Assembly (NCBI GenBank): GCA_964395835.1
Contig: CAYNBJ010000001.1
Span: 192,869-256,868, forward strand
Origin: LLD-282 sp964395835
Lineage (GTDB): Bacteria; Pseudomonadota; Gammaproteobacteria; Berkiellales; Berkiellaceae
Reading direction: 5' to 3'
DNA: 64,000 nt
Below are positions 26,651 to 36,125 of this stretch, one piece after another (positions within the stretch are counted from its first letter, which is position 1; every line of letters starts with the position of its first letter). The notes beneath the pieces were generated by a model. The model saw only the letters and a list, made by a program, of their open reading frames with translations. It was not told where the DNA came from and ran no database searches. The translations under genes were made by a program, and so were the position numbers.

Positions 26651-28756
26651 CTAAGAAGCATGAGATGTTGGCGCCATAGATAATTCTTGACGCTTAACAA
26701 TCTGTCCGTTTTGAAACACTAAAATTTCTTTGCACAATTTCAATGGAGCATGTCGATGTGAAACGACAACCAAGGTACGGTTCTCCAAACAACGCTCTAA
26801 TGATTCAATAAAAGAATTTTCTGCCTGAAAATCTAAAGAGCTTGTCGGCTCATCTAGCAATAGAATTTTTGGATTCGACATCAAAGCACGCGCCAAACCA
26901 ATGGATTGTTTCTGACCACCGCTGAGATTTTGTCCCCTTTCCTCAATAAACATGTCCAATCCTTTGGGATGGCCTGAAATCCATTGATAAATTCCGCTAT
27001 CTTTTAAGACTTGGATTAAATGCTCTTGAGAGACAGAGCGACAGCCAATTAATAAATTATCCTTCAAGGTCCCAGAAATCAGTTGCACTTCTTGTGGCAC
27101 ATAACCTATTTTTTGACGCAGATCGGACATATTAAACTGCTGAAGATGAAACCCATCGAGACGCACCTGACCCTCTGTCGGCACATAAAGGCCCAGCATC
27201 ATTTTTAAAAATGTGGATTTTCCAGATCCATTAGGTCCAACAATGCCGATTTTATCTCCTGGTCGAATTTGACAGTTCACTTGATTCAGGGAAGGTTGAT
27301 GATCTGCGCTGTAACGAAAAGTCACAGATTGATATTCAAAAAACCCATCAATATTATGTGCAGAAAGTCCTTCTTTTTTAGATTCTGAAGGTAAAGCGAC
27401 TAACTGCGACATCGCTTGATAAGAATTTTTAGCTTGCTGCCACTTTAAAACAAGCTGTCCTATTTGTAAGATCGGTGCTAAGGCTCTTGATGATAAAATT
27501 GAACACCCAATCAAGGCTCCCATTGTTAAAGAGCCTTCTAAAATCATCAACACTCCATAAGTGATCATCAAAACATAGGCCAATGATTGCACCGTTTGCG
27601 ATAAATACGAAGAGACTGTTTGTATAGATTTTATTTCGCGATGAACCTGAGCAGAGTTTTCTAAAACGAGTGCCCAGCGTCTTTGAAAAACATCTTCTGC
27701 ACCCCAAAATTTTATGGACTCTAAATTATAAAGCGATTCAACTAAAAGAGTTTGCTTCTGCGAAGATGTTTTTTGCTGTTTTTTGACACGCTCTTGACAA
27801 AGCCACTGAGTTCCTAGAGTGATCATCGCAACAAGAGGCACTGTAATGAGCTGTGTCCAGACCAAAGCATGCCCCATATAAGCAATCATACCAATAAAAA
27901 GGAACATAAAAGGAAGATCCACTAAAGTCGCTAAAGTTGCCGATGCAAAAAATTCTCTAAAAGACTCAAATTGAGTCACCAAAGAGGAAAAGCCACCTAA
28001 TGATTTTGGTTTCAGGGCAAGAGGGACTTTCAAGAGATGCTCAAAAATCTGTTTACTCAGGGCAATATCAATTTGTAAATTTGCTGCATCAAGCAATCTG
28101 CTTCTTAAAATTTTAAAAGCCAAATCAAAACTATAAAGAATCAGCATTCCGAAAGACAAAGTATATAACGTTTCGACAGCTCCATTAGGAACCACACGAT
28201 CATAGACATTCATTGAAAACACGGAACTAAACAAAGCGAAAATATTAATAAAAACTGTCCCCACTGCGACAGAGCCATAAACGCTATATAGCGGCTCTAA
28301 AGTTGACCAAAACCAGTGTTTATTTTCTTTTAAATGAGGATAAGAGCTTTCTGGCTCTAAAATAAGAGGACTATAAATTTCATAGACAGCTTGAATTTGA
28401 TTAATAAAATCATCATTCATCTCCGTCTTGAGCTCTGCAGAACTCAAAGAAATCGCTGTGGGAGAATCGATTTGACTATGAGAATGGTAGATCCAATAGC
28501 TCTGATCTGACAGACAAATAATTTCACAAATTGCTTTAGTTGTGAGATAAGGCGCACGATTCTTGCGTTCAATAATTTCGCAACCACAATTTTTCAAACA
28601 TTTCAACAGATCGAAAAAATCTGATTGTGGCTGAGATTCTAAAATTTCGAAATGTGCTTCGTCAAAAGGATAAAACGATTTCAGAAGAAATGTGACTTTT
28701 TTCGCAACAAAAGGAATCATTTCTTCTCCGGCAGATACATCGGTATACTCAGTCAT
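26651..28756 (-). CDS. Type I secretion ABC exporter (HlyB/LssB-like)
   Basis: A 701-residue fused ABC exporter. The N-terminal ~130 residues occupy the place of a C39-like domain but lack the catalytic QxxxxxCG...C signature, so leader cleavage is not expected. Membrane segments lie between about 165 and 430. The nucleotide-binding domain shows VGPNGSGKSTFLKMML, a Q-loop GYVPQEVQL, signature LSGGQKQSIGLARAL, Walker B ILLLDEPTSSLD and H-loop VVSHRHA. ATG overlaps the upstream stop codon in ATGA, with AAGGAG before it, so it is translationally coupled to the phosphatase. The cargo is probably an RTX-like protein outside the window. Confidence 0.93.
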   Translation of the reverse strand: MTEYTDVSAGEEMIPFVAKKVTFLLKSFYPFDEAHFEILESQPQSDFFDLLKCLKNCGCEIIERKNRAPYLTTKAICEIICLSDQSYWIYHSHSQIDSPTAISLSSAELKTEMNDDFINQIQAVYEIYSPLILEPESSYPHLKENKHWFWSTLEPLYSVYGSVAVGTVFINIFALFSSVFSMNVYDRVVPNGAVETLYTLSFGMLILYSFDLAFKILRSRLLDAANLQIDIALSKQIFEHLLKVPLALKPKSLGGFSSLVTQFESFREFFASATLATLVDLPFMFLFIGMIAYMGHALVWTQLITVPLVAMITLGTQWLCQERVKKQQKTSSQKQTLLVESLYNLESIKFWGAEDVFQRRWALVLENSAQVHREIKSIQTVSSYLSQTVQSLAYVLMITYGVLMILEGSLTMGALIGCSILSSRALAPILQIGQLVLKWQQAKNSYQAMSQLVALPSESKKEGLSAHNIDGFFEYQSVTFRYSADHQPSLNQVNCQIRPGDKIGIVGPNGSGKSTFLKMMLGLYVPTEGQVRLDGFHLQQFNMSDLRQKIGYVPQEVQLISGTLKDNLLIGCRSVSQEHLIQVLKDSGIYQWISGHPKGLDMFIEERGQNLSGGQKQSIGLARALMSNPKILLLDEPTSSLDFQAENSFIESLERCLENRTLVVVSHRHAPLKLCKEILVFQNGQIVKRQELSMAPTSHAS

Positions 28757-29895
28757 AGAGACTCTCCTTTAGAAAAAACAAGAACGGAAATATCATCAAG
28801 TCTATCTGGAGTGGTCGTGATTTTGAAAACTTGATTTACAGAATCAAAAGTTTGATTTGTTTGCTTCAGCAGGTCTAGAAGATGTTGATCTTTGTCATCA
28901 AAATTCCCACTCAAAATTTCAAAAATACCGTCACTGAACAAAACAATACGAAAAGGCGGTTGCACTTCGATAATCTCAGTTTTATATGACATAGAAGCAG
29001 AAATCCCTACAGGGAATCCACGTCCAGGTAGATATCGAGGCTCACCTTTTTGGATAATGACTGGATTCGGGTAATGCCCACCTACAGAATAATGAATTTC
29101 ATCGAGTTTTTTATAATAGACGAAGTAAAGCATCGTACAATATTTTCCAAGCTTTTCTCCATGCACCTCTTTGGCAATGGATTGTAAGAGCAAATGTGGA
29201 ACAACGATCCTTTGATCATGATCTGTGAGATAGGCCGTTGCGAGTTCGCGAATATACATTTTAATTAAAACAGTGACGAAGGCTGCAGCGGCTCCATGTC
29301 CGGAAACATCGCAAACATAAAAAATTAAATGATCATCATCGAGTTCAATATAATCAACAAAATCACCTGACAGATAAAGCATTGGCTCAACATGATGCTC
29401 AATACGGATATCATCTTTAAGATAGACCACTGGTGGCAGTGTTTTTTCTTGAACTGTTTTGCCTGCTTCCTGATCTTCCAACAGGGTATGACGGATTTTT
29501 TCATTTTCTTCTTTGAGATATTTTTTCTCTAAAGCTTTTTGAATGGATCGATCTACAATCGAAAAATCCCCTAATGGTTTAATCAGAAAATCCTGGATAG
29601 ATAAACGCAAGGCTTGTATGATTTCATGACTTTCAGTCACTGCTGTCAAAATTAAGATTGGAATTTCTGGATCAATTGCACGAACTGCCTTCATGACTTC
29701 AATTCCACTCATAAGAGGCAAATCCAAATCTAAAATCAGCAAATCTGGCTTGGATTGGGTAAAAAGCTTAAGACCTTCTTGTCCGTTTGGTGCTAAGGAC
29801 AGGTGATAACCTGCATCTTCTAAATAAACTGAAAGGGATTCTCGAAACATGGTCTCATGATCGACAATCAAAAGATGGACGGATAATTTTGACAC
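28753..29895 (-). CDS. Fused response regulator / PP2C-type phosphatase
   Basis: A 380-residue signalling protein. The receiver domain (residues 5-120) has the acidic pair near Asp12, phosphoacceptor Asp56 in LLILDLDLPLMSG and the conserved Lys in FLIKPLG. The SpoIIE/RssB-like PP2C phosphatase domain (about 165-378) has SGDFVDYIELDDDH, CDVSGHGAAAAF, VGGHYPNPVII, LFSDGIFE and LDDISVLVF, with the metal-binding aspartates present. Such proteins usually dephosphorylate an anti-sigma antagonist. It is first in the type I exporter operon, so it may control secretion. No kinase partner is nearby. Confidence 0.92.
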   Translation of the reverse strand: MSKLSVHLLIVDHETMFRESLSVYLEDAGYHLSLAPNGQEGLKLFTQSKPDLLILDLDLPLMSGIEVMKAVRAIDPEIPILILTAVTESHEIIQALRLSIQDFLIKPLGDFSIVDRSIQKALEKKYLKEENEKIRHTLLEDQEAGKTVQEKTLPPVVYLKDDIRIEHHVEPMLYLSGDFVDYIELDDDHLIFYVCDVSGHGAAAAFVTVLIKMYIRELATAYLTDHDQRIVVPHLLLQSIAKEVHGEKLGKYCTMLYFVYYKKLDEIHYSVGGHYPNPVIIQKGEPRYLPGRGFPVGISASMSYKTEIIEVQPPFRIVLFSDGIFEILSGNFDDKDQHLLDLLKQTNQTFDSVNQVFKITTTPDRLDDISVLVFSKGESL

Positions 29896-29961
29896 TTAAG
29901 ATCACCTCTGAAGAAAAGATATTTCAGAATAAGCGATCGAAAGAGTTTATGGCAAACAGCT

Positions 29962-29998
29962 AAAAAGCATAGCAACCATACCGATTGCTATGCTTTTT
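29962..29998. terminator. Rho-independent terminator downstream of porin 1
   Basis: AAAAAGCATAGCAA and its complement form a 14-base-pair stem with a nine-base loop, followed by T-runs on both sides. It lies between the porin end (30011) and the phosphatase start (29895), so it ends the porin message before the exporter operon. Confidence 0.9.
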
Positions 29999-30010
29999 CT
30001 TGAGTAAATT

Positions 30011-31393
30011 TTAAAAAGAAAATTCAGAGCGGAAACGAAGACCTTGTTCTTTTTCTAATGTAGTCCAAATACCATTGACTTTAGAAGAGGTTTTCAGATG
30101 ATAGTACTCTCCTTTGAGGCAAATAGATGGGTTGACTGCATAAGATGTTGCAAATGTCCATCCTTTAACTCTCACAATAAAATCTTCTTCTAGATCTTGT
30201 GTGATTGTAGCAAGATTATAACCGGGATCTTTAGAGAAGCTAAATGGAACAGCTGGGCTAGATGAAAAAGAGTTTTTAATAAATTGTGCTGCTGCAGCAT
30301 TATAATAATACTCATATCCAAAACGCATCGCGACTTCCAAAGAACCATAGTTTGTATCAGGGATGATTTTATTCACAACGCCTGAACTGGGATTGATTTG
30401 ATAACGATCACCCACAACCAGGCTGGAGAGCTCTAAATATCCTGAACTTGCTTGATTTTTTCTTTGAAAAACATTTAAATCTGCAGGTACAGATGTTTTT
30501 GCTATGCTACTTTCATTATCACGATAATATTTAAAATAATGATATGCGGAATTAATAACAAAATTTTTCCAACCGAAAGAATGATCAATCGTACCCGCGA
30601 TCCTTTTCTCAAAGGTTGTATGGTAGGCAATATTTGTATTCCCTATTTGAGTCCAGTCTTGAGACTGCACAACTAAAGGAACAATGACATCTAAAGATTG
30701 CAAACCTGCGCCAACACCATAAGAAAAAAGTCCTCTATTGAGAAGAACTGCATTAACACGGCCACCTAGAGCAAAGCGCACAGACTCCTGATCAAAAGAG
30801 ACTTGTGGGGTATTGCCGTTATAAGTCACCTGATCGATGAAAACATCATCCAAAGACACTTCATCACTGTCAATCGCAATCTTACTATACGAATAATCTA
30901 TAATGGAAGCACGAGCTGTAGTGGACCATAAACCTAGGGAATACCCATAAGTCTGATCATAGACCCCTGAAATATTCGCTCCTATTTTTTTACCGATACT
31001 ATCTTCCAAAACACCCAGTGAGCGCTCTATATAAGATTGTGATTCTGTGCCGGCTTGAGAGTATCCTGGAGCATCTCGGCCCACATTCAATTTTAATGTA
31101 TCTTCAAAAACCGTATAACTGATTACAGCGGAAGGAATCACGGCTTTTGAAAAATCATTAATTGTAGAGGAAGGGCGTTCTAATCGAATTTTATAAAAAA
31201 ACTTCTGAGACCATGAACCTTTAAAATCCAAACGCGCTCTTGAAATCAGGAGATTATCACTGAGCTCTTCGGGTTTAAAAGGAAATTGAGCCTCAAAAAA
31301 AAGAGAACCGGAAATCTTGTCAATAGGCGCCGCATGTGCAGCGGAAAAAGACAAAGCTGTCAAAAGAAAAAAAGAGAAAGAGCTGCGTTTCAT
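30011..31393 (-). CDS. Outer-membrane porin-like beta-barrel protein (1)
   Basis: About 460 residues, starting with a signal peptide (MKRSSFSFFLLTALSFSAAHA). Amphipathic strands follow, ending in FRSEFSF with the C-terminal Phe recognised by the BAM complex. The N-terminal block ISGSLFFEAQF, then NLLISRARLDFKGSW and YKIRLERPS, matches the three other porin-like genes of this region and the phosphate-porin (OprP) class. The ATG at 31393 is preferred to 31420. A run of 12 T on the coding strand lies about 70 bases upstream of it. Diffusion of solutes is inferred; specificity is unknown. Confidence 0.8.
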   Translation of the reverse strand: MKRSSFSFFLLTALSFSAAHAAPIDKISGSLFFEAQFPFKPEELSDNLLISRARLDFKGSWSQKFFYKIRLERPSSTINDFSKAVIPSAVISYTVFEDTLKLNVGRDAPGYSQAGTESQSYIERSLGVLEDSIGKKIGANISGVYDQTYGYSLGLWSTTARASIIDYSYSKIAIDSDEVSLDDVFIDQVTYNGNTPQVSFDQESVRFALGGRVNAVLLNRGLFSYGVGAGLQSLDVIVPLVVQSQDWTQIGNTNIAYHTTFEKRIAGTIDHSFGWKNFVINSAYHYFKYYRDNESSIAKTSVPADLNVFQRKNQASSGYLELSSLVVGDRYQINPSSGVVNKIIPDTNYGSLEVAMRFGYEYYYNAAAAQFIKNSFSSSPAVPFSFSKDPGYNLATITQDLEEDFIVRVKGWTFATSYAVNPSICLKGEYYHLKTSSKVNGIWTTLEKEQGLRFRSEFSF

Positions 31394-31457
31394 AGAAGGA
31401 ATCCTTATCTTAGCAATCATTCATTAGCTAAAAATGCTATCAGGACTCATTCTAATG

Positions 31458-31469
31458 AAAAAAAAAAAA
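31458..31469 (+). repeat. A12 homopolymer upstream of porin 1
   Basis: Twelve consecutive A (T12 on the porin coding strand) lie in the 5' region of porin 1, about 65-76 bases before its ATG. A tract of this length is prone to slippage. Confidence 0.85.
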
Positions 31470-31509
31470 CTTAGCTAGACACAATCTAATCTGAATATAA
31501 AGAAAGCTG

Positions 31510-32247
31510 CTATTTAGAAACAGAACTTTCCTTTTCTTGTGACCAATCGAGATCATAAAAATCATCCCAATTATGCTGCCCATCATTGAGAAAATTTTTA
31601 CGATATTGTAAATAAGAATCTCTGACAAACAAATAACGATCTTGAACAAAAGTTGTTTGATTCATATGATTCAAATACTCCGATAATGAAGCACGTGTTT
31701 CAATTCCATTGAGCAGTAAAAGTTCAACGCGCAAATCCCCGGTGCCATAATAATTCAAAGGATTCAGCAACACTCTATCAACAGACATACCAATCATATC
31801 GCGTGTCGTTGTAGGCCCCCAAAAAGGCGATATCATGTAGGGTGATTCTTTCACTCCCCAGACATATAGTGTTTTACCAAAATCATTTTTCTTCTTAGGC
31901 AAGCCCAAATCATGCGCCATATCAAAAAGGCCGCCTACCCCAAAAGTACTATTCACTATAAAACGAATAGAACTATGGTATGCATGCTCGTAATCTTTTT
32001 GTAAGAAAAAGTTTAGACCGTACGCAACCTCAGCAACATTTGCATAAAAATTGCTGATTCCGACTCGAAAAGGCAGTGGTACGATTGTTTGGTACAATGA
32101 AACAATAGGGGCAATAATATGCTCATCAGCCTGCTCATTAAAAGCAAAAACCTCTCGATTATATTGCTCATATGGATCAATCTCATTGGATGAAATTTGA
32201 CATCCGCTAAGAGATAAAGAAATCAAAGCCAAATAAAAAAATCTCAT
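31510..32247 (-). CDS. mlaA: MlaA (VacJ) outer-membrane lipoprotein
   Basis: A 245-residue lipoprotein. The signal peptide MRFFYLALISLSLSGC contains the lipobox LSGC, with Cys16 as the lipidation site. DPYEQYNREVFAFNE, VGGLFDMAHDLGLPKKKNDFGKTL and SPFWGPTTTRDMIG are signature blocks of MlaA. It keeps phospholipid out of the outer leaflet of the outer membrane, working with MlaFEDBC and porins OmpC/F. It lies between porin genes, an interesting match to its known porin partners. Other mla genes are not in the window. Confidence 0.95.
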   Translation of the reverse strand: MRFFYLALISLSLSGCQISSNEIDPYEQYNREVFAFNEQADEHIIAPIVSLYQTIVPLPFRVGISNFYANVAEVAYGLNFFLQKDYEHAYHSSIRFIVNSTFGVGGLFDMAHDLGLPKKKNDFGKTLYVWGVKESPYMISPFWGPTTTRDMIGMSVDRVLLNPLNYYGTGDLRVELLLLNGIETRASLSEYLNHMNQTTFVQDRYLFVRDSYLQYRKNFLNDGQHNWDDFYDLDWSQEKESSVSK

Positions 32248-32266
32248 AAACCCAATCGTATTAAAA

Positions 32267-32292
32267 AGCCTTCCCTTTGAAAAGGGAAGGCT
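32267..32292 (-). terminator. Terminator of porin 2
   Basis: AGCCTTCCCTTT and AAAGGGAAGGCT form a 12-base-pair stem with a two-base spacer (effectively a small loop), followed by TTTTT on the minus strand. It lies 25 bases beyond the porin 2 stop codon and before mlaA. Confidence 0.88.
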
Positions 32293-32316
32293 GTCATCGA
32301 GATCAAGAATGCTTTC

Positions 32317-33924
32317 TTAGAAAGAAAATGCAGCTTGAAGACGAATTGTAGAAACAGAATCGCTATAAAGAGAATCTTGATCTGCAGAGTTCGCAGAAAT
32401 ACGATTGAACTCATTAGAACGATTTTCAAATTCTAAAGTTGCATTTGCAGCTTCTGTAAAGTAATACTTAAGCGCAACTGCATATCCACTGGACTTGGAC
32501 TCATAAGCTTTTTCATCAGAAACAACGATCTGTACAGCTCCTTTATTTGCAGATGTTGTATTTGTTAAAGAGTTGTCAGCAGAAATGAGCATGTATTTAT
32601 TGGATGTTCCTTCATCAACGATCTGAGCACCGATAAGCTGAGCTGCACCGCTTTGGACAGAGCCTGTGAAATCAGAATATCCAACAGCGTTTGTAAGTGC
32701 CAAAACGTTACGACGATTTTCATTACCATAACGAGCAACAATTTCTAGTCCTGCTTGATTTTCACGAAGTTTTACACCACTGACAACAGCCTTAGCTTCA
32801 TCAAATTTATAGGAATCTCCCATAATCAAGTAGCCACCCTCAATCCACCAAGATGTTGCTTTACCATCATTTTGGAAAACTTGAGATGCGCCACCAGCAC
32901 TATTGTAAATAGCATTTGTTGCTGTATCATTTTTCAATTTTTGATTTTGATAACCAGCGTTGACCTGGAAGGCACCAAAGGCAACAGATCCATCCACAGC
33001 GAAGTTTGATAGAGTATTAAATCCTGAAACACCGTATCGCATTTCGTCTCCGCTTGTAGTGGTATCATCAAATGAACCAACAGTTGCAACCACAACAGGC
33101 ATATTCATAGGAGCTTGATTATAACCGACTGCTAAACCATAAGAAGTTGTCCCGTTCATCTTGTTAGCAAAGCTTAAACGTCCGCCGTATCCAAGACGTA
33201 GGCTTTTTGTATCAAAGTTTGAAGCGGATGTGAAAGGACCAGTAGCAACAGCTTGTTGGAAATCAGTAAATGATGTTGGATCAGATGCAGCAACTGCTGG
33301 CATCGTTACAGACTCAAGCTTTCTAAAACCTGTTTGTTTCCAAAAACCAAAAGCATACCCAATTGGACCAGCTTTTCCATCAATAGAGAAACCTGCATGA
33401 TTACCTGCATAACCAATAACAGAGCCTACAGCCATATTGTTAGGATAGCTACCTACAAATGGTTGATAATAAAGTCTATCTGCAGTGATTTCAGGGCATC
33501 CGATACGTCCCATCATAATATTAATATTTTCAATTCCAGACCATGCGAGATAAGCTCTAGAAATAGATGCATCAATAGCATTCAATGTTGCAACTTCATC
33601 TAAAAACACATGATCAGTAACAGCTGCTGCATCAGAATTCATACTGATAAGCTGCTGATTTTCATGCTCTGGATACTCTAAACGAATTCCATATGTCCAG
33701 CTTTTTGCCACATCACCCATGAAATTTAAACGCGCACGGGACACAAAAAGATTATCTGGTTTTTCTAGATTGTCAGGCACAGATGAATCACCTGTTCCTT
33801 TTTGAGATGTTGTGAAACGACCATCAAAACGGATTTCTCCAGTGATAGTGTTTGCAGCAAAAGCGATAGCGGATACAGATGCCAAGCCTAATAGAGCTAG
33901 ACGAGAAAGGGTTGTGTTTCTCAT
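32317..33924 (-). CDS. Outer-membrane porin-like protein (2), probably the main porin
   Basis: A 535-residue barrel protein with signal peptide (MRNTTLSRLALLGLASVSAIAFA) and C-terminal LQAAFSF. NLFVSRARLNFMGDVAKSWT and GLEIVARYGNENRRNVLAL link it to its paralogues. It has its own strong promoter (34057-34084), a long leader of about 130 bases, GGGAGAG before the ATG and a good terminator. These are features of a highly expressed gene. Base composition is close to its neighbours. Phosphate-selective porin (OprP) resemblance is inferred from the overall pattern. Confidence 0.85.
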   Translation of the reverse strand: MRNTTLSRLALLGLASVSAIAFAANTITGEIRFDGRFTTSQKGTGDSSVPDNLEKPDNLFVSRARLNFMGDVAKSWTYGIRLEYPEHENQQLISMNSDAAAVTDHVFLDEVATLNAIDASISRAYLAWSGIENINIMMGRIGCPEITADRLYYQPFVGSYPNNMAVGSVIGYAGNHAGFSIDGKAGPIGYAFGFWKQTGFRKLESVTMPAVAASDPTSFTDFQQAVATGPFTSASNFDTKSLRLGYGGRLSFANKMNGTTSYGLAVGYNQAPMNMPVVVATVGSFDDTTTSGDEMRYGVSGFNTLSNFAVDGSVAFGAFQVNAGYQNQKLKNDTATNAIYNSAGGASQVFQNDGKATSWWIEGGYLIMGDSYKFDEAKAVVSGVKLRENQAGLEIVARYGNENRRNVLALTNAVGYSDFTGSVQSGAAQLIGAQIVDEGTSNKYMLISADNSLTNTTSANKGAVQIVVSDEKAYESKSSGYAVALKYYFTEAANATLEFENRSNEFNRISANSADQDSLYSDSVSTIRLQAAFSF

Positions 33925-34429
33925 GAATATTCTCTCCCAATATGTTGAAACAAACTTCCTAATTTTTTAGAAACTAAGATTTGAGTTTTTAAATGCTCTT
34001 CATGAGTCCCTTTAAAATCCCTCACCTTGATCTCATAAAATTTATGACTCACTACATTTATAGCAAACAGCTTTATGAAGTCAAATGCCAGTCATTTGCC
34101 TAAATGCGGAATTTCAAGTCTCTGTGCATGTTTTGTTAAGACATCGACTCTTATTTCTTTTATAGATATAGGTTTTAAAAAAGTCAAACTCAAATAAAAT
34201 ATAAGCTCTTATTTTTTCAGATCTTTTTTATTTTCATAATCTAGCCAAGGTTTTGATATCTCTAGAAAATGGCCCTCAAATCTCGTTTTCCATAAAAGAG
34301 CACTCCTATGAGAATTTTTTTTATACACAACCGCAATGACTCAGAGACCTCTGTTTAGCGCTGCTTATCTTTCAATAATGTCATTTCTTAGTGCCTCGAA
34401 AAGATCGGTCGCTTATAAAAAATCCCTGT
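33925..34429. other. 505-base intergenic region with porin 2 leader and promoter
   Basis: The right half of this region carries no gene that I can see. The left part holds the porin 2 promoter and a long untranslated leader. The stretch 34085-34429 contains AT-rich sequence, and near 34405-34430 a short stem with a T-run on the minus strand that may be a weak terminator for porin 3. Confidence 0.5.
34057..34084 (-). promoter_or_regulatory. Promoter of porin 2
   Basis: On the minus strand TTGACT (34084-34079) and TATAAA (34062-34057) are 16 bases apart. Both boxes are near consensus. The transcription start would lie near 34050, about 125 bases before the ATG at 33924. Confidence 0.7.
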
Positions 34430-36088
34430 TTAAAAGACAGATTCAATTCTCAATTTGAAAGTGTGAATATTTTTAAAATGAATCGAATCACTATAGTTAT
34501 TATCTCTCAGATATATGCGTTTTTGATAATTTTTCCAATCAAATTCAGCTTTTATAGAAATAGCATCTGCTGGATAATATTGTAAAAAAAAGGCGAATCC
34601 AGTCGCCAAAGTCTGAAAAGATTTAGTTTCTTCAGTGACGCTCCCTAAACCAAACAAAGTACCATTTTTTTCAACAAGAGGATCGATATAGTTGGGGCTC
34701 TGATTATCAACACACACAATCTGATACCGAGAGCCATTCACTTCTTCAATACCATGCAACCTCAGGCGGCCTGCACCACTCGTATCACGATAAACACTCG
34801 CGGAAAAATCGTCTGCACCGACCATATCCATTAAAGCCAAAATATTACGCCGTCTCTCCAATCCCCAACGCGCTCCAATTTCCAAGCCCCAGCCCTGATT
34901 CCCTAACACAATCGAACTCACTGAGTTTTTAGAACGATCAACATTAAAGCCTTTTCCAAAAAGCAAATGTCCCGCTTCAATATAATATCCAAAGACCCGA
35001 CCACCATCTTCCAATACATAAGGCGCTACAGGCTGAGTCGGCGTGCCTCCCTGCGTATCATTCGTGATCACTTGTATTTGAACATCGCGTGGTAAGACTT
35101 GTTCAGAATAACCAGCGGAAGCCCTAAAAGGGCCGATAGTCCTCAAACACTCCAAATGATAATGATTCATTGATTTAAAGGATGTGAGTCGATAAGCCCC
35201 CTGTGCTGCAATAGCTTCTTGATCAACAGTAGCGACCTGACTGGGCACATAGGGATCGTATAAAACAGCCAAGACTAAAGGGTACGATAACTTTTGATGA
35301 GCAGCTGCTAATGAAACACCCCAAGTCTCTAAGGTGCGAAATCTAAAATAATAATTTGCACGCCCCCCAAAGGAAAAAGGGATATATTTCGATGAAAATG
35401 ACCCACTATCAAAAGACTTAGACACCTCAGCTGGATCGAGATTAGTATCAGGGGCCACTGCTCCCTCTAAAAAAGATGGTGTTACTGTCTCAGTTACGGG
35501 GGCAAAATTCTGAATAGACTGATAAGTTCCACCTGTGCTTGATAGCCCCTGTCCTTGTTGCCATACCCCAAAAACACCACTATATGGCCCACTGATCAAC
35601 TCATAAGTCATTCCTAAATGATACCCACCAAAACCAATAATTGTCCCAATAGGCTGATCAAACCCTAGAGAAGCACAGGAAATTTCTTGACTCAGAGATG
35701 GAGCCTCTATTAGCCCAGCTTTAAAAATATTTTTATTAAAACGGTACGCTGCATAAGCTTGCGAAAGCTGCGTCTTCAAACTCAAAGACTGTGATTGCAC
35801 CAGAAAACTGTTTTTTACAAATGATGTCGGCTCAGTATCCAAATGCAATTCAATCACTGTTTCAAGTTGATTGACCCATCCAGACCAATTGTGAGTATAA
35901 CGTAGACGTGCTCTTGTGATATCCCATCGAGCGGGCTCATTTAAAGCCACATTCTGCGAGTTATTAATTTTATGATCTAAAGTTGCATCCATTCTCAGCC
36001 ATCCAGAAAATCCTGTGCTTGCTCCGACATTTCCTGCGATCATTGCGATAGCATAAAAAATCGATTGTATAGCTAATACTCTATTCAT
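34430..36088 (-). CDS. Outer-membrane porin-like protein (3)
   Basis: A 552-residue barrel protein with a signal peptide ending near residue 23 and C-terminal LRIESVF. WDITRARLRYTHNWSGW and LEIGARWGLERRRNILALMD repeat the two landmark blocks of porins 1 and 2. DNTDN-like loops and Gly/Tyr-rich strands match the same family. It follows porin 4 by 37 bases on the same strand, so the two are probably co-transcribed. The long intergenic region after it separates it from porin 2. Confidence 0.78.
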   Translation of the reverse strand: MNRVLAIQSIFYAIAMIAGNVGASTGFSGWLRMDATLDHKINNSQNVALNEPARWDITRARLRYTHNWSGWVNQLETVIELHLDTEPTSFVKNSFLVQSQSLSLKTQLSQAYAAYRFNKNIFKAGLIEAPSLSQEISCASLGFDQPIGTIIGFGGYHLGMTYELISGPYSGVFGVWQQGQGLSSTGGTYQSIQNFAPVTETVTPSFLEGAVAPDTNLDPAEVSKSFDSGSFSSKYIPFSFGGRANYYFRFRTLETWGVSLAAAHQKLSYPLVLAVLYDPYVPSQVATVDQEAIAAQGAYRLTSFKSMNHYHLECLRTIGPFRASAGYSEQVLPRDVQIQVITNDTQGGTPTQPVAPYVLEDGGRVFGYYIEAGHLLFGKGFNVDRSKNSVSSIVLGNQGWGLEIGARWGLERRRNILALMDMVGADDFSASVYRDTSGAGRLRLHGIEEVNGSRYQIVCVDNQSPNYIDPLVEKNGTLFGLGSVTEETKSFQTLATGFAFFLQYYPADAISIKAEFDWKNYQKRIYLRDNNYSDSIHFKNIHTFKLRIESVF

Positions 36089-36125
36089 GTTTCATCCTTA
36101 AGATCGCTAGTATTCTATGTGCTTT

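Noticed and set aside
23929..28756. The type I exporter as the exporter of the GG-leader peptides
   Set aside because: The ABC protein lacks the C39 catalytic cysteine and is 27 kb away.
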